Shown: positions 10,701 to 22,687, counted from the first letter of the stretch. The stretch: 64,000 nt of DNA from Acanthamoeba sp. SK_2022b (GCA_027943245.1 JANDJZ010000012.1:1-64000); one strand, 5' to 3'. Program-made: numbers and translations. Notes: a model not told the origin generated them from the sequence alone.

Positions 10701-11259
10701 GGTGGTCCTCTAGCTCGGTCCCCACCGTACTGTGCCCCCCCCCCCAACCTAGGCAGGCGCCATCCTCCGTGCTCTCGCTAACGCGCGTGCGTGGTGTGGC
10801 ATGGCGGTGATGCGTTGGCGGAGTGCAGAACGCGCAGCACGAGACAAGGAAAGGAGGCAAGGAGTCGGGCACCGAAGGCCGAACCCTGCGTCCCACTTCC
10901 GAGCAACTGGTATCCCCCGTCTCAGCGGGCTCGATTTCTTGTGTGAGAGGATGGGGAGCGCTGATACACGGTGCCATACGTCAAACACCCAGGCGGCGCT
11001 GGGACTGAAGGAGGGCGCCAACAAGGCTACCTTCATCGTGCGTTCGGAGGCGGCCACACAGGAGGTGACGGCGATGATCTACCTGTGGTCGCGCTTCACC
11101 AAGATCGTCATCTCCGACATCGACGGAACCATCACCAAGTCCGACTTGCTCGGCCACATCCTCCCGATCGTTGGGCGCGACTGGTCTCACTCAGGCATGT
11201 TCTTATCCAATCCTCCATCAGGCACGATCAGATTTCATCCGCAAGCCAGTCACTAACCG

Positions 11260-11329
<70 letters not shown>

Positions 11330-12073
11330 GCATTGCGCATCTGTATTCGAATATTTATGAGAACGGCTACCGCATCCTGTACGTCTCGTCGCGATCTATC
11401 GGCCAGGCCAACCTTACCCGAGGCTACATCTCCACTCTGCGCCAGGAGGACGTCTCTCTGCCCGAGGTGCGGCTTCCTTGGCGATAAGGCGTGTGTGCGT
11501 GTGCGTGTGGGTGTGGGTGTGGGTGTGGGTGTGCGTGTGCGTGTGCGTGTGCGTGTGGGTGTGCGAGATAACTAACTAATCGAGCGCGCGCGTTCGTTGT
11601 ACAGGGTCCGGTGTTCACGTCGCCCAACGGCCTCATGCGGTCGGTGCACAGGGAGGTCATCAGGAGGAATCCGGAGGAGTTTAAGATCGCGTGTCTCAAG
11701 GACATTGCCGCGCTCTTCCCCCACGGCAACCCATTCTACGCTGGTTTTGGTAACCGGCCCTCCGACGCTTTCTCCTATCTCACCGTCGGCGTGCCCAAGG
11801 GCAAGATCTTCACCATCAACCAGCGGTATCCCCTTCCTTCTCCCACTGAGAGCGGTGGCATGGCGTGGGCCTGACGAGTGGTCGACGCTGCAATTGCGCA
11901 GGGGCGAGATCACGATGTCCAACCGAACCTACAAGAGGTCGTACATGAAGCTCAACGAGGTGGTGCACGAAATGTTCCCGGCCATCAACCAGCCCCCGCC
12001 CCAGGAGGAGTTCAATCAGTTCCAGTACTGGCGCGTGCCTGAGCTGGACGTTTCTGAGCTTGAGCCGCTCTAA
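7780..12073 (+). CDS. LPIN: Lipin-type phosphatidate phosphatase
   Basis: Lipin dephosphorylates phosphatidic acid to diacylglycerol at ER membranes, feeding triacylglycerol and phospholipid synthesis. The N-terminal lipin domain is clear: [12 protein letters not shown], then RFGRGQVL, then [14 protein letters not shown] (exons 7780-7926, 8049-8132, 8257-8322 and 8399-8551). A long acidic Ser/Glu-rich linker is encoded by about 9497-10194. The C-terminal domain starts near 10321 with [11 protein letters not shown] and carries the DxDxT motif as DIDGT at 11116-11130, followed by [16 protein letters not shown]. The end at 12073 is a TAA after SELEPL. Exons between 8630 and 9235 are hard to place. 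One intron (11195-11329) needs a GC donor and contains a TG repeat. Catalytic residues are all present. Confidence 0.92.
11261..11327 (+). repeat. (TG)n microsatellite in a lipin intron
   Basis: About 33 uninterrupted TG units run directly into the TAG of the 3' splice site at 11327-11329, replacing the usual pyrimidine tract. Confidence 0.95.
11489..11566 (+). repeat. GTGTGC/GTGGGT variant repeat in the next lipin intron
   Basis: Imperfect six-base units (GTGTGC, GTGGGT) fill most of the intron following the exon that ends near 11467. Confidence 0.9.
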
Positions 12074-12212
12074 CTGGTCAATAAACATCATTTGGTGAAT
12101 ATGATATTTATTATTTTATTTTAATTACTTTATGCATAAAAAGGTTACGACAAAACAGGCAAAAAATGTAAAGCAAACACCAAACGAAACAACCTGTTGC
12201 TCCCAGCTTTTG

Positions 12213-13796
12213 ATGTTCAGTTCGCTTCGGGATACGTTTTCCCTTGCGGAGGGTGGCAACGTGACGGTGGGCGCTCTGGCGCAGGGCAAGGTTAGGCCCA
12301 CCCACATGGGGTATCTAGTCAAAGAGGGTGCAGTTGTCAAATCGTGGAAGAAGCGATTCTGCATCCTTCACGGCACGCATCTATACTACTTCAAGAACAA
12401 CCGGAAGGTAGCGGCCATGCTCATTTTCCTCATTCCATCTAAGAGATGAACCGATTAAGCCACAACCGTTGCCATTCGCGCGACACAGGACACAACGGCA
12501 GCAGGCAGAGTCGAACTACGTGGTGCAACCGTACGCACGGCAGGCAAAATCACAGGCAAGGTAATCTCCCCTCCACTACGGCCTCACTGTGCTCCTCATC
12601 GCTTGTCAAGTTCACCCGCTCTTCGTGCGACACAACTTTACTAGTTGAACGCATTCGCGATCCAAGCAGCAGACCGCACATACCACTTCGTTGCAGGTGC
12701 GACTCTCGGCTTGTGTGCGAATGGCGGCTAACTGCTTCTCGAACTGCCTGATAGACTCGGACAAGGAACGACAAGACTGGATGCTTGCGCTGCACGCGGC
12801 CACCGGCGTTTCCCTGTGTACGCCTGTCGCCGTTGAGCTCTGCATGCCTTGCCCGTCTGCGCCCAACCTCACTCTCGCGACAGCCAAGAGCGAGGGCGAG
12901 CAGCGATTTGGGGGTGGCAGCCTCCGGGAAGAGTCTCGAGAGGGCCTGCATGAAACCAGCCGTGACAGCAACTACATGTTCGTCATGCAGGCCGCCAGGT
13001 GGCTCATATCCACGAGAGGCACGCGAGCCAGCTTCCTTCCTTCCTTCGTTCTCCACTTTGTTTTTGCTGATCATATCTGCCGCTGCCTCCCAGGGGTCTG
13101 GGCCAAGAACCTCTTTTGCGAAGCCGGCTTCTCTCACGAGGTGGCTGCGATACGGCAACAAGTGGCGTCGGGTTGGCCATACTCGCGCCCATCACCTGCT
13201 TATCGTAATACAGAACTGATGTGATCTCTCTCTCTCCATATCGCTCACGCAGGTGGCGAGGTGGACATCTCTCAGATGAGTCCTCACTCAGTTGCCACCG
13301 CACTCAAGATGTACGCGAAACACGCCCCTGTATTGTCCCCCAGGCACGTAACTGATTTGGCTTTTGTGGTATGTTATGGTCAGGTCGCTGCGGGAAATGG
13401 GCCCATTGATTCCACATTCGCTGTTCCTGCGCTACGTGGCTGTGGCCGAGGGCCACAAGTCCGAAAGCACGCGAAGGCGTGAACTCAAGGCCCTCCTGGG
13501 CGACCTGCCCACGTCCCAGCCAATACTGCAGTACGATGACCCCATCGCTCTCTCGTCCAAGACTCACTCGAGTCCTTATTGTGGGACCTCCTTTGTCGGA
13601 CGACAGGTTGATCGCAAAGCTGCTGCAGGAGACCAGCGACCGAGCGCCGGACGAGGGCACGCCGGCAAGCCATCTTGCGGTCATCTTTGCTCCACTGATA
13701 GCGCCCACCCTGGATCTGCCCAACTACTTCCCCCCGCTGGCCCAAAACACTCTGCTTCTTATCTCAAAAGAAGAAGAAGAAGAAGAAGAAGCCTAA
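12213..13796 (+). CDS. PH-RhoGAP domain protein
   Basis: The N-terminal PH domain is assembled from GYLVKEGAVVKSWKKRFCIL, LYYFKNNRK, then GRVELRGATVRT, then RTYHFVADSDKERQDWMLAL, with matching splice phases. The RhoGAP domain follows: LFCEAGFSHEVAAIRQQV (about 13111-13164), SPHSVATALKMYAKHAP, then PLIPHSLFLRYV, and HLAVIFAPLIAP near 13670-13710. RhoGAPs normally insert an arginine finger into Rho/Rac GTPases; here the finger position (the R of the usual FR-x-S/A) is Cys, codon 13117-13119. The protein ends in a run of seven Glu and Ala. An alternative in-frame ATG at 12135 exists; 12213 gives the more compact N-terminus. A RhoGEF lies 1.5 kb downstream in the opposite direction. Confidence 0.8.
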
Positions 13797-13931
13797 AGAA
13801 GAAGCCAGACATAACATGAAGTCAGCTCCGATGGCGCTGCTGTTTCGGCGGAAGCGGCCGTATTTCTCTCTTTTTCCCTTTTTTCCCGAGTGTGTAGATC
13901 TGCATCACATCTTGAGTTGGGCGGATCTCAA

Positions 13932-15135
13932 ATGCAATGTCCCGTGTGCCACATTATTCTACCGAGCGAGGACCCACGGGTGATCAATACACACATTGTA
14001 CGGCCAACCGTTTTCAGCGTCTTGAATTTAGTTCTAACATAAAATAAAATAAATACATCAATTTTGATATGAATCGCTGTTAACACGGTTGGGTGGCCGA
14101 GCAGGACGAGTGCTTGACGAACCAGTTCCTGGTGGAGCAGGAGCAGCCAACGCGACCACGACCCCGCAGCGCTGTAACGTTCATTGAAGAAGTAGAAGAA
14201 GAAGACGTGAACCTCGACGAACAGATGGCCCTCGAGCTCGCACGCTCGGCCGCAGACGACACGTGCGCTCTCTCCCACACACAGGGTCCTGAACGGAGCG
14301 AGTAGGCCTAACAGATAGCGTGGCAACAGGCTGTTGGGAATGTACAAAAACACCTTCGCCTGCCCCTACCACGGCTGTGCCAGCAAGCTCGAGGCCCAGG
14401 AGCTGCCTTTCCACGCCGCAACGCATCACTCGGCCTGCGTGCAAACTCTCAGCTGTCCCATCTGCGAGCGCGAAACTGTATGCGACGCGTGGCACTGGCT
14501 TTCTTCCCTCCTCTCTCTCACAATGATCAATGTGTTATCTTGTCCGCACAGGGTTCCACCTACACGCCCAATGAGAACACGAACCTTCTCCAACACCTGC
14601 GCAACGCACACAGCGACCTGTACGTCGATCTCTCTGTGTGCCTTCATTTGTATGATCGTCGTTTCATGTGACACGTGTCGCCATGGTCATGCGCGCAGGG
14701 TGGAGATGCATCAGGCGCTGTTGATGTCGCGGAGCTTGTACATAGAACACCTCAACAAGCCTGTGGAGCTGCCCAAGGAAGTCGGGAAGGGCTCACAAGG
14801 TACGCTCTCTTCTTCTGCGCCCTTAGCTCTGCTGATTGACGTGTGTCTCTACCCTTGAACGTTTGCTCGGACCATCGATCGCAGTACAAACGCTGAGGGA
14901 CAAGGTGCCGGACCAGGAGTGCCAGATTTGCCTCATAGACTTTAGCAAGGGCGATCGAGTCACCTGGTGCGTACCGTCTCGGCCGTGTCTTATTGTGCTG
15001 CGCGCTCAGTAGGCTTAGAGATCGTGTCGTGTCGTGCTCAGGATGGACTGCTTCTGCGTGTTTCATGAGGACTGCATCGAGACGTGGTTCAAAAAGGTCA
15101 ACCACCGCGAGTGTCCAGTGCACAAAGACGATTAG
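13932..15135 (+). CDS. Zinc-finger/RING E3 ubiquitin ligase with UBZ4-like and UIM-like elements
   Basis: Spliced exons start at 13932-13997 and resume at 14105. The N-terminus MQCPVCHIILP joins across the first intron to INTHIDECL, giving C-x2-C ... H-x3-C, the pattern of a Rad18-type UBZ4 ubiquitin-binding finger. An acidic segment and DEQMALELARSAADD follow, close to a ubiquitin-interacting motif with Glu in place of the central Ala. Next are C2H2-type fingers (FACPYHGC with a downstream H-x-x-x-H, and LSCPICERE ... LLQHLRNAH). A C-terminal RING follows (CQICLIDF ... WMDCFCVFHEDCIETWF ... CPVH) whose last ligand is His. The set recalls the RNF114/125/138/166 family, but there the RING is N-terminal. 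Expected role: E3 ligase recognising ubiquitinated targets. The stop is at 15133-15135. Confidence 0.8.
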
Positions 15136-15328
15136 CGGTGGGTGGCAGTACAGCGGCCACCCAATTTGCTGTCCCATCTGCGAGCAAACGTCTGCACCCA
15201 CCCACACATGCACAATACCTTTGACGATCTGACGAGGAGGCAGAAGCGTGATAAGAGTCGTTTTATGCGTTACTTACAAAATGGGGGGAAAAAAACAAAA
15301 AATAACAGGTGTGCTGGTCGAGACAACG

Positions 15329-17776
15329 TCAAGCGAAGAAGGAGCGCACGGGCCTCTCCGATGGCTTGATGGGCCGCTCGGCGGACGAGCACGACATCGG
15401 CAGGGTCGGAGAAGGAGCGGTCTTGTCGAACGAGGAGGCATCTAGCATGTCGGTGGCGGTGAGGGAGCGAGAGAGCTTCGCCTTCGTCTCACTGATGGTG
15501 GCGTTCTTGTCATGGCGCGTCTTGACCTCATCGCAGGAGGTAGCGGTGGGCTTGGTTGGTTCTGTAGGAGTCGTCTTGGCTGGAACATTGCCTTCGCTTG
15601 AGGTCAAGGTGACGCTTCGTCGGCGGCTCTTGCGCTCGTGCTTCTCCTTGTTTCGTCCCCTCAACGTGAGCCGAGTGAGCGCGCTGCTGGCACTCTGCAC
15701 AATCGATGATGTGACCAGGCTGGAAACGAATGCCGGCGTAGGCCCCCGGGGCGATAGCGGAGTCGAGCACGACGACGTCGATCCGAAGGGCGACTGGGAG
15801 GAGTAAGGCAACGAGGTGGTAGGCAGTGAGAACGAGGAGGGGCCGGGACTCGAGTCGTGCCCCGCTCTCTTGCGGCTCGTAAAGCGAGTATTCCCTTGGT
15901 CGACAGAGGAGCTGCGGTTCTTGAACCGAAGCTTGGCCGCCTCGGGGGCGCTAACCTCAGTTTGGCGAGTGAGCTTTGCCGAGGGCAACGAGCTGAAAGA
16001 AAGAATAGAAGAGCCTGGGTCAGAACAGCACTACGTACGGCAGCACAGAAATGGCAGCGCGTACTGAGAGCGGGTCTTGGTGCTAAACGTGTAAAGCCCG
16101 ACGCTCTGGATGGCTTCTTCGAAAGCCTCGCTCCAGGCCACGCGCTCCTCCCTATCCTTCGCGTGAAGGATGTAGTGGGGGCCGTCGGCCTGGCTCACCT
16201 TGATGGCGTGGGGTAGATCGGGATGCTTGAAGGGCGCCACCTTGGCCCCCAGGAGCTGGAGGGAGTCGAGAAACTGATAGCGGCCAGCGCCCTTGTTGAA
16301 GAAGGTGCTGCCCCGCTTGGGTCTGGTCATGAGGAGAATGTCGCTGAAGAGGAAGAAGTAGCGCCTCTTTGACTTCATGGCCTCCTGGTCGTAGATCTTC
16401 AAGTAGCCTTCCTTGATGAACTTGCGGCCCGGCTTGATGAACGAGTCGGTGTAGCCGGAGATGAGGTAGCTGAGGTTGAGAATGACCGTGAGGTTGTCGA
16501 ACTTACTCTTCTCTGTGTTAATGTAAGTTGCCACCTCTTCCATCTTTGGGAGAACCACCGACAGCTTGGCATTGTCGGGGTGGGTGGGCGGAGTGTTGTT
16601 GAGGAGGTCCTGTTGGGAGTTGGGTCAGTCTTGGGGCCTCCAACGCCTGTCGCGGCCACAAATTCACTACATACCCGGAGCAGGAGCAGGTAACGAGGTA
16701 TTCTTTGGATGGGTGTGACCATGAGCGAGGCGAAGCTCAACCGTCCACCGCGATCCTCGAGGTTCTTGGCCAGCTCCTTGAATATCAAGGTCTCCCTCAT
16801 CCGCTCGTAGGCATCCATACTTGCCTGGTAGGTGTTTACGAACGAAGAGTAAAACTTGAACGAGTCGGTCTGTGGAATCCCAGGATACAAGTTAGCACTG
16901 GACAAGGGATGAAAGAGCTGGTAGATATAAGAACCACTGCCAGGAATGCGTCGCCGAGTTGGAGCTGGGCATCGTCTCCGGACTCGATGTAGACTTGCAT
17001 GGCCTTGAGGCTGCAGAGAAAGGTGTCGTTGAGCTCGTAGATGGTAACGATGTTGGAGAACACCTCTTTGAGGTCTTCCCAGGTGGGAAGGTCGCCGTGG
17101 TGCAGGTGGCCGCTCCCGCGCAGGCGCTGGATGATGGGGCTCTGCAACGGTGACTTGACGGCCAGCTCCATTGGTTCGAAGAAGCCCTGAAGGTATCTGA
17201 TGTGAGTGTATTGTAAGGCAACGCTTGGAATGGAGTAATAGGTACCTCGACCATGTCGCGAAGATGTCTCACGTAGGTCGTCTCGGTAGCCAGGATCTCC
17301 TTCACGATATACCGTCTCTTGCGGTAGGCCTTCCTCTCCTTATGCTGGAAGAAGGCGTCGCTGTCGGCTTCATACTCCTCCGAGGAGCTCATGCTGGAGT
17401 TGGTGGAGCCGGAGTTGCAGTCCTCCTCGCTCTCGCTAAACCGGGGTCCTCTCATATCGACAACGGGGATACAGAGAAATTCGCCGGCGTCGGCTTCGAT
17501 GTTGCTCCGGTGTCTGACAGTTGTCGTTGTGCCAGCGAGCAGGTGCTCTGTCGGCATAGTTGAAGATGCCTCGCCGCTATCGACCTGTTCAGAAGAGAGG
17601 TCGAGGGACTTGGGTCGCTTCTCTCTAGGCGTAGGCAGGTCGAGACCCTCGGCGAATTCCACGGCAATGGTCTCGCCGCTGTTGATATTCACCATGACTG
17701 TAGGAGTATCGGGATCAGTCTTGTCCAACTTCATCTTGAGCAGGCAGCCTGTGGTATTCCGACGCGTCATAGCCAT
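15329..17776 (-). CDS. Rho guanine-nucleotide exchange factor (DH-PH)
   Basis: After an N-terminal 130-residue Ser/Glu-rich region, the DH domain begins RRYIVKEILATETTYVRHL. It continues through ELAVKSPLQSP, LPTWEDLKEVFSNIVTIYELN and SFASLMVTPIQRIPRYLLLLR, the last being the conserved helix of DH domains. A PH domain follows: KFIKEGYLKIYDQEAM, RYFFLFSDILLMTRP, and KDREERVAWSEAFEEAI. The C-terminal 220 residues are basic and Ser/Thr-rich without a recognised domain. DH-PH proteins load GTP on Rho/Rac/Cdc42 at membranes. It converges with the RING gene (193-bp gap) and lies close to the RhoGAP gene. Several short introns are evident, for example near 17170-17250 and 16620-16680. Confidence 0.88.
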
Positions 17777-18664
17777 CTTGCCGTAGGGCTTGACCGCTGG
17801 CTCGGTTTAAATGGGGTCTAATTCGCTGGCTCTGCGCTAACGTTGGCTGGCTGAGAGTTGGCTTGTTACGTCGGTTGTCCTTACGCTAGCAGGCAGAGTT
17901 GTCTTCTTCTGTCGGTTGTTTTGTTACCCTCGTTGTGGGTTCGTACGTGTTGTCTGTTTGCCTATGTCGATGGTGTAGCGAGGTGTATGGGCTATCGTAG
18001 AAATGACTCAGAAAGCAAGCTCGGTGGACGAGTAGTGGTGGACTTGGGGAGGTTGTTGTGTGCCTGACGTTGCGAGGTGATAGAATGACTACCTACTCGA
18101 AAACACCAGCTCAATGTAGAGCGATGTTCTGGTTCAATTCGGTTGCCCTGTAGCGGCGTTAGAAAGCTTCCCCCGTAACCGCGCGGCTTCTTAAATTGGA
18201 GCATGAAGGGAGGAGCCTTGCTCCGAAACAAGCTCGTGAGCTCCTAGAAATCTGATGATCTGCCTTAAGACCACGACCACCCAATATAGTGCAAGGCAAG
18301 CCAACCTTATCGTGGCTATTACGCCTGTTGTCGGAAATAGGGCCGTAGCCCAGAGCCATAGCACATGACATGCAGAAGTGACCTTATCGGTATCTACTTG
18401 GAACAGTTGGCGTGCTTGGCCAAGCCGGGTCGAAGTTCAACAAGCCTAGTGCAGGTTCCATGACCAATTTCCGGTAATGACTGGGAAGCACATGTGCTGC
18501 TCTGTCACCTACAGCGGAAACGTAGAGAAAGGTGGTGGGTAGTGCGGGTGGAGGTTTGTGACTCGGATGCATTAACACCTGGCCGCCCATAAAACGCGGA
18601 GGAATGTAACGGCTGTACACTGTAACAAGGTGGATAGTCGGTCCGTTTCGATTGAAGGGGCAAG
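17777..18664. other. Intergenic, no gene recognised
   Basis: 888 bp upstream of both the RhoGEF (minus) and CUL4 (plus). It should contain both promoters. No long frame with matching codon use, no tRNA cloverleaf and no repeat was found. A GGTTCAATTC box at about 18130 resembles a tRNA B box but has no matching acceptor stem. Confidence 0.4.
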
Positions 18665-18958
18665 ATGGACCGCGAGGCACAGCAGCAGAAGGAACTTGAC
18701 TTCGGTGGCGAGGTCAGTAATAGTGGAGTCGGAACTAGCACGTTTCCTACGTAAAAACGTGTTAACGTGTGTTTACGTAGTATCGGCGAGATGATGAGAA
18801 AAGTCACGCAACAGCAACAGGTCGTTGACAAAGCCGATCGGATCATCCGCACGTGCGACGTACAACGAAATGTTACATTTCTCGCTCTTTTTCTCTTTTT
18901 CTCCAAGTTGCTTGTGCGCTTCTCATCTCAGTTGATACGCTCCGCAGAGCAGAAGGTG
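18665..18958 (+). other. Possible small exons upstream of CUL4, or a separate short gene
   Basis: An ATG at 18665 opens a 47-nt exon (MDREAQQQKELDFGGE) ending at a GT donor. Phase-0 continuations with good junctions are VVDKADRIIRTCD (about 18821-18859) and LIRSAEQK (about 18932-18955). They could be 5' exons of cullin-4 or a separate tiny gene. The three pieces are lysine/arginine/acid rich and show no family I know. Transcript evidence is needed to decide. Confidence 0.25.
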
Positions 18959-19089
18959 ATAGGAGGACTCTCTAGTTGTCCTTCCACTCAGCACCTCATT
19001 TTTTTGTCCCTCACCTTTCTTCTGCATGTGGATAGCCTTCTTTTAATCATAGTATCTTCTACATTCTACACCATCTACGCCCCAATTAT

Positions 19090-22000
19090 ATGTCTTCACT
19101 GCAATCGGAACAAAGGAGGAGAAAGAGTCCCGAACCCAGCACCACAGCCTCTTCCTCTTCCTCTTCGAAGAGATCCCGCGTAGACGACCAACCATCCTCT
19201 CCTACGCTCAAGAGAAAATTTGAGATCGGAGCGTCCTCATCTACGAGCCTCTCTCCCTCACCCGCGAAAAAATCCAAGCTTGCCAACATGGCCACTAAGT
19301 TGAACGGATCCTCGAATGGAGGGCTTAGGAACAGCGCTGGCAGCAAACCGGTCAAGAAGCTCGTAATCCGTGGTCTGCAGAGTGCGTACCCTGGCGGTGA
19401 GTTGTGGTGCGGACTGAAGAACTGATGACCGCGCAGCATCGAAGGGGCTACCTGACGACTACGAACGAAAGACTTGGGAGAAGCTGCATGCTGCCATCGT
19501 TGCTGTGCAGAGCAAACAAGCTGTCCAATATGGCGAGGAAGAGCTCTATAAGGTGCGAGATCTTGATCCCGCTCTCCTACATCAGTTCTCAAGCAATTTC
19601 TGTAGATGACTTCTTGGTTTTTATGACTCACCGACTCGGGTAGGCCACCGAGAACTTGTGCTCGCAAAAGTTGGGAGCAGGGCTCTACAACAAGATCCAG
19701 GGCGAATGCGAACGCCACGTTCACGCACAGAAGACCGCCCTGCAGCAGCTAGCTCGCATGCAAGAGCCCACCAGCTTCCTCCTCACTTTGAACAACGTCT
19801 GGAACGACTACTGCCAGTCGATGGTATAGCGATCCCTTCCCATCTGCCGTGTTCTGCGCTATTTCCTTGGCCTGCTCCTGGCACTTACGCCTCTCTGCCG
19901 ATGTTTGTGCAGTTTTACATTCGCAGCATCTTTCTGTATCTGGACCGCACGTACGTGATTCAGACAGCAGGCGTCAGCTCCCTGTGGGACCTGGGCCTTC
20001 AGCTATGGCGCGACAACGTCATGGCCGAGCCGGAGGTGGAGAAGAAGCTTATCATCGGTCTGCTCGGTCTCATCGAGCGCGAGAGGGACGGCGAAATGGT
20101 GGAGCGGGACCTTATCAAGAACCTCATTCGCATGATGGCCTCCATCGGCGTCTATGCCGAACGATTCGAGAGGAGCTTTGTCGTCGCCACGGGTAAATAC
20201 TACTCTCAAGAGGTAACCCCCCCCCCTCTACCGCTCTCTGTACGGTACTGCTCATATTTAACCAGTAACTTACCTGGTCTCTCTGCCACTGGTTGTACGT
20301 CGTTAAACAGTCGGCGCGTCTGCTCGCGTACATGGAAATTGCGGACTACCTGATCCACGCAGAGGAACGACTCGTGCAGGAGGAGCAAAGGGTGACGCAC
20401 TACCTTGAGCCTTCCACGCGACGCCCTCTGCTCACTGCGGTGGAAAACGCTCTCGTCGCCGCCCACGCTGAAGCCATTCTTCAGAAGGGCTTCGACCGCC
20501 TCGTAGAGCAGGGCCGAGTCGCGGTATGTGTCGCACTTGCTCGTCCGCCGTTTGCTCGAAGATGTACACCACGTCTCACGTTCATACCTGCGTGGTGGCT
20601 TCGTGATTTATGGACAGGACCTGGCTCGTCTCTACACCCTCTACTCCCGAGTACAGAGCCTGCCCTTGGTGCGAGTCGCATTCAACACGCACATCAAGGC
20701 CGCCGGAGCTGAGATTGTGAACGACACGGAGAGGGACAAGACAATGGTTCAGACCCTGCTGGAACTCAAGGTGCCCAACCTGTTGCCATTAACCGTGTAG
20801 TGTGGGATTTTCGATTGAGCGCATTCGTTCTATGTGTGGGGTGTAGGCCAAGCTGGACACCATTCTGCGAGACTCGTTCCACTCGACCGATATCTTCGCA
20901 CATGCCATGAAGGAGGCCTTCGAGCATTTCATTAACACTCGAGAAAATCGGCCTGCCGAGCTCATCGCCAAGTTTGTCGATGCCAAGCTCAAGGTAACGC
21001 CATCCTGTCGTGCTTAGCGATCTTCATGCACTCACAACTGCTGCAGGCCGGCAACAAAGCGGCTACCGAAGAGGAGCTAGAGACATTGATGGATCGGATC
21101 ATGGTATTGTTCCGGTTTATCAACGGGAAGGACGTGTTTGAGGCTTTCTACAAGAAGGACCTCGCCAAGCGACTCCTCCTGGGCAAGAGCGCCTCGATCG
21201 ATGCCGAGAAGTCGATGATCTCCAAACTCAAGACTGAGTGCGGCAGCGGCTTTACCTCGAAACTGGAGGGCATGTTCAAGGACGTAGAACTGTCCAAGGA
21301 CATCATGATCTCCTTCCGCCAGTCTCGGCAGGCTCAAGAGGTAAAACCTCCCCTTCCCCCATTTGCATCGTCAACCCTCCGCTCATGGCATCTGTCATGT
21401 TGCTATTCTATTCTTTTTTCCACCTCCAGCTGAAGGATCTGGAGGTCAATGTGAGCGTGTTGACGACTGGCTACTGGCCAGCTTACACTCCGCTCGACAT
21501 CAAGCTCCCGCCTCAGCTTGCTCAATGCCAGGACGTCTTCCGAGCGTTCTACCTGGGCAAATACCAGGGCCGTCGTCTGTTCTGGCAGCACACGCTCGGC
21601 CACACTGTGCTCAAGGCCTTCTTCCCCAAGGCACGCGCCCCTGTTTTATCCATTTCACCGTGCCCTGTGCTGACATGGCCACGTTCACAGGGGCGCAAGG
21701 AATTGGCTGTGTCGCTTGTGCAGACTGTAGTGATGCTTCTTTTCAATGATGCCAAGTCGATCTCGTATAAGGACATTGCCGAGGCCACGGGCATCGAACA
21801 GAAGGAATTGAAGCGAACCCTGCTGTCTCTCGCGTGCGGCAAGGTGCGCCCACTGACAAAGGAGCCCAAGGGCAAGGAGGTGGGCGATGGCGACGTCTTC
21901 AACTTCAATGAGGACTTCCGCCACAAGCTCTACCGCATTAAGGTCAACTCCATTCAGATGAAGGAAACCGTACGTTGGCCTCGCCGACGATTCTCTGTGA

Positions 22001-22372
22001 CCTCTCGTCGAGTGTGACCGTCGAAACCGGAGCTTCTAATTGTTTCCTTATCTATGACGTCAGGAGGAGGAGAATACGAAGACGAAGGAGAGCGTGTTCC
22101 AGGACCGACAATTCCAGATCGACGCCGCCATCGTGCGTATCATGAAGACCAGAAAGACCCTCACGCACAACCAGCTCATGGCCGAGCTCTACCAGCAGCT
22201 CAAGTTCCCCCTCAAGGTAATCCTTTGCCACTTGAGACACAAACACACAACGCCTCTAACGTCCCCGATCGCGCAGCCTGCGGACGTCAAGAAGCGCATC
22301 GAGAGTTTGATCGACAGGGAGTACCTGGAGCGCGATCCAAAGAACACCGCCATCTACAACTACCTTGCGTGA
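19090..22372 (+). CDS. CUL4: Cullin-4 (CRL4 scaffold)
   Basis: Cullin-4 bridges DDB1-type substrate adaptors and the RBX1 RING subunit in CRL4 ubiquitin ligases. The N-terminal 90 residues are Ser/Lys-rich with SSKRSRVDD and KRKF, resembling the NLS-bearing tail of CUL4B. The core begins KKLVIRGLQ, then [13 protein letters not shown] and [18 protein letters not shown], the CUL4-type start. Helical repeats follow, then the cullin homology region ([17 protein letters not shown], then [23 protein letters not shown]). The C-terminal winged helix contains [11 protein letters not shown] near 22131-22162, whose first Lys is the NEDD8 site. The stop at 22372 follows AIYNYLA. About a dozen short introns are present. 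I see no lost functional motif. Confidence 0.93.
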
Positions 22373-22687
22373 GCACAGACCGCGACCATCCTTGGCTTCC
22401 ACGAAACCCTCCTCCCCTGGTGGCCGGCCACGCGTTGCTTGCTCTATGTAAAAATTGATCAACGAGCAGCATTAGCATACCAAGCATTCCATTCTGGCCA
22501 TTATTGCGCTGCAATAACCAAAGAGAGCAACGAGAGATCTTCAGATTCCCTCATTACCTCGCACACAAGCCAGCTCCACATCGGCTCTCGAACGCAAACA
22601 ATTGTCTTGTTGATTAGCTGGCCCAGATCCTTGGTCGAATAATCAGCAGTTTTTTTTTTCATTCGGAGGCAGCAAACAAGATCGAGC

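Noticed and set aside
11260..11487. Poly-Cys-Val open frame
   Set aside because: It is simply the translated TG repeat in an intron.
18100..18200. tRNA-like B box GGTTCAATTC
   Set aside because: No A box or acceptor-stem pairing could be drawn around it.
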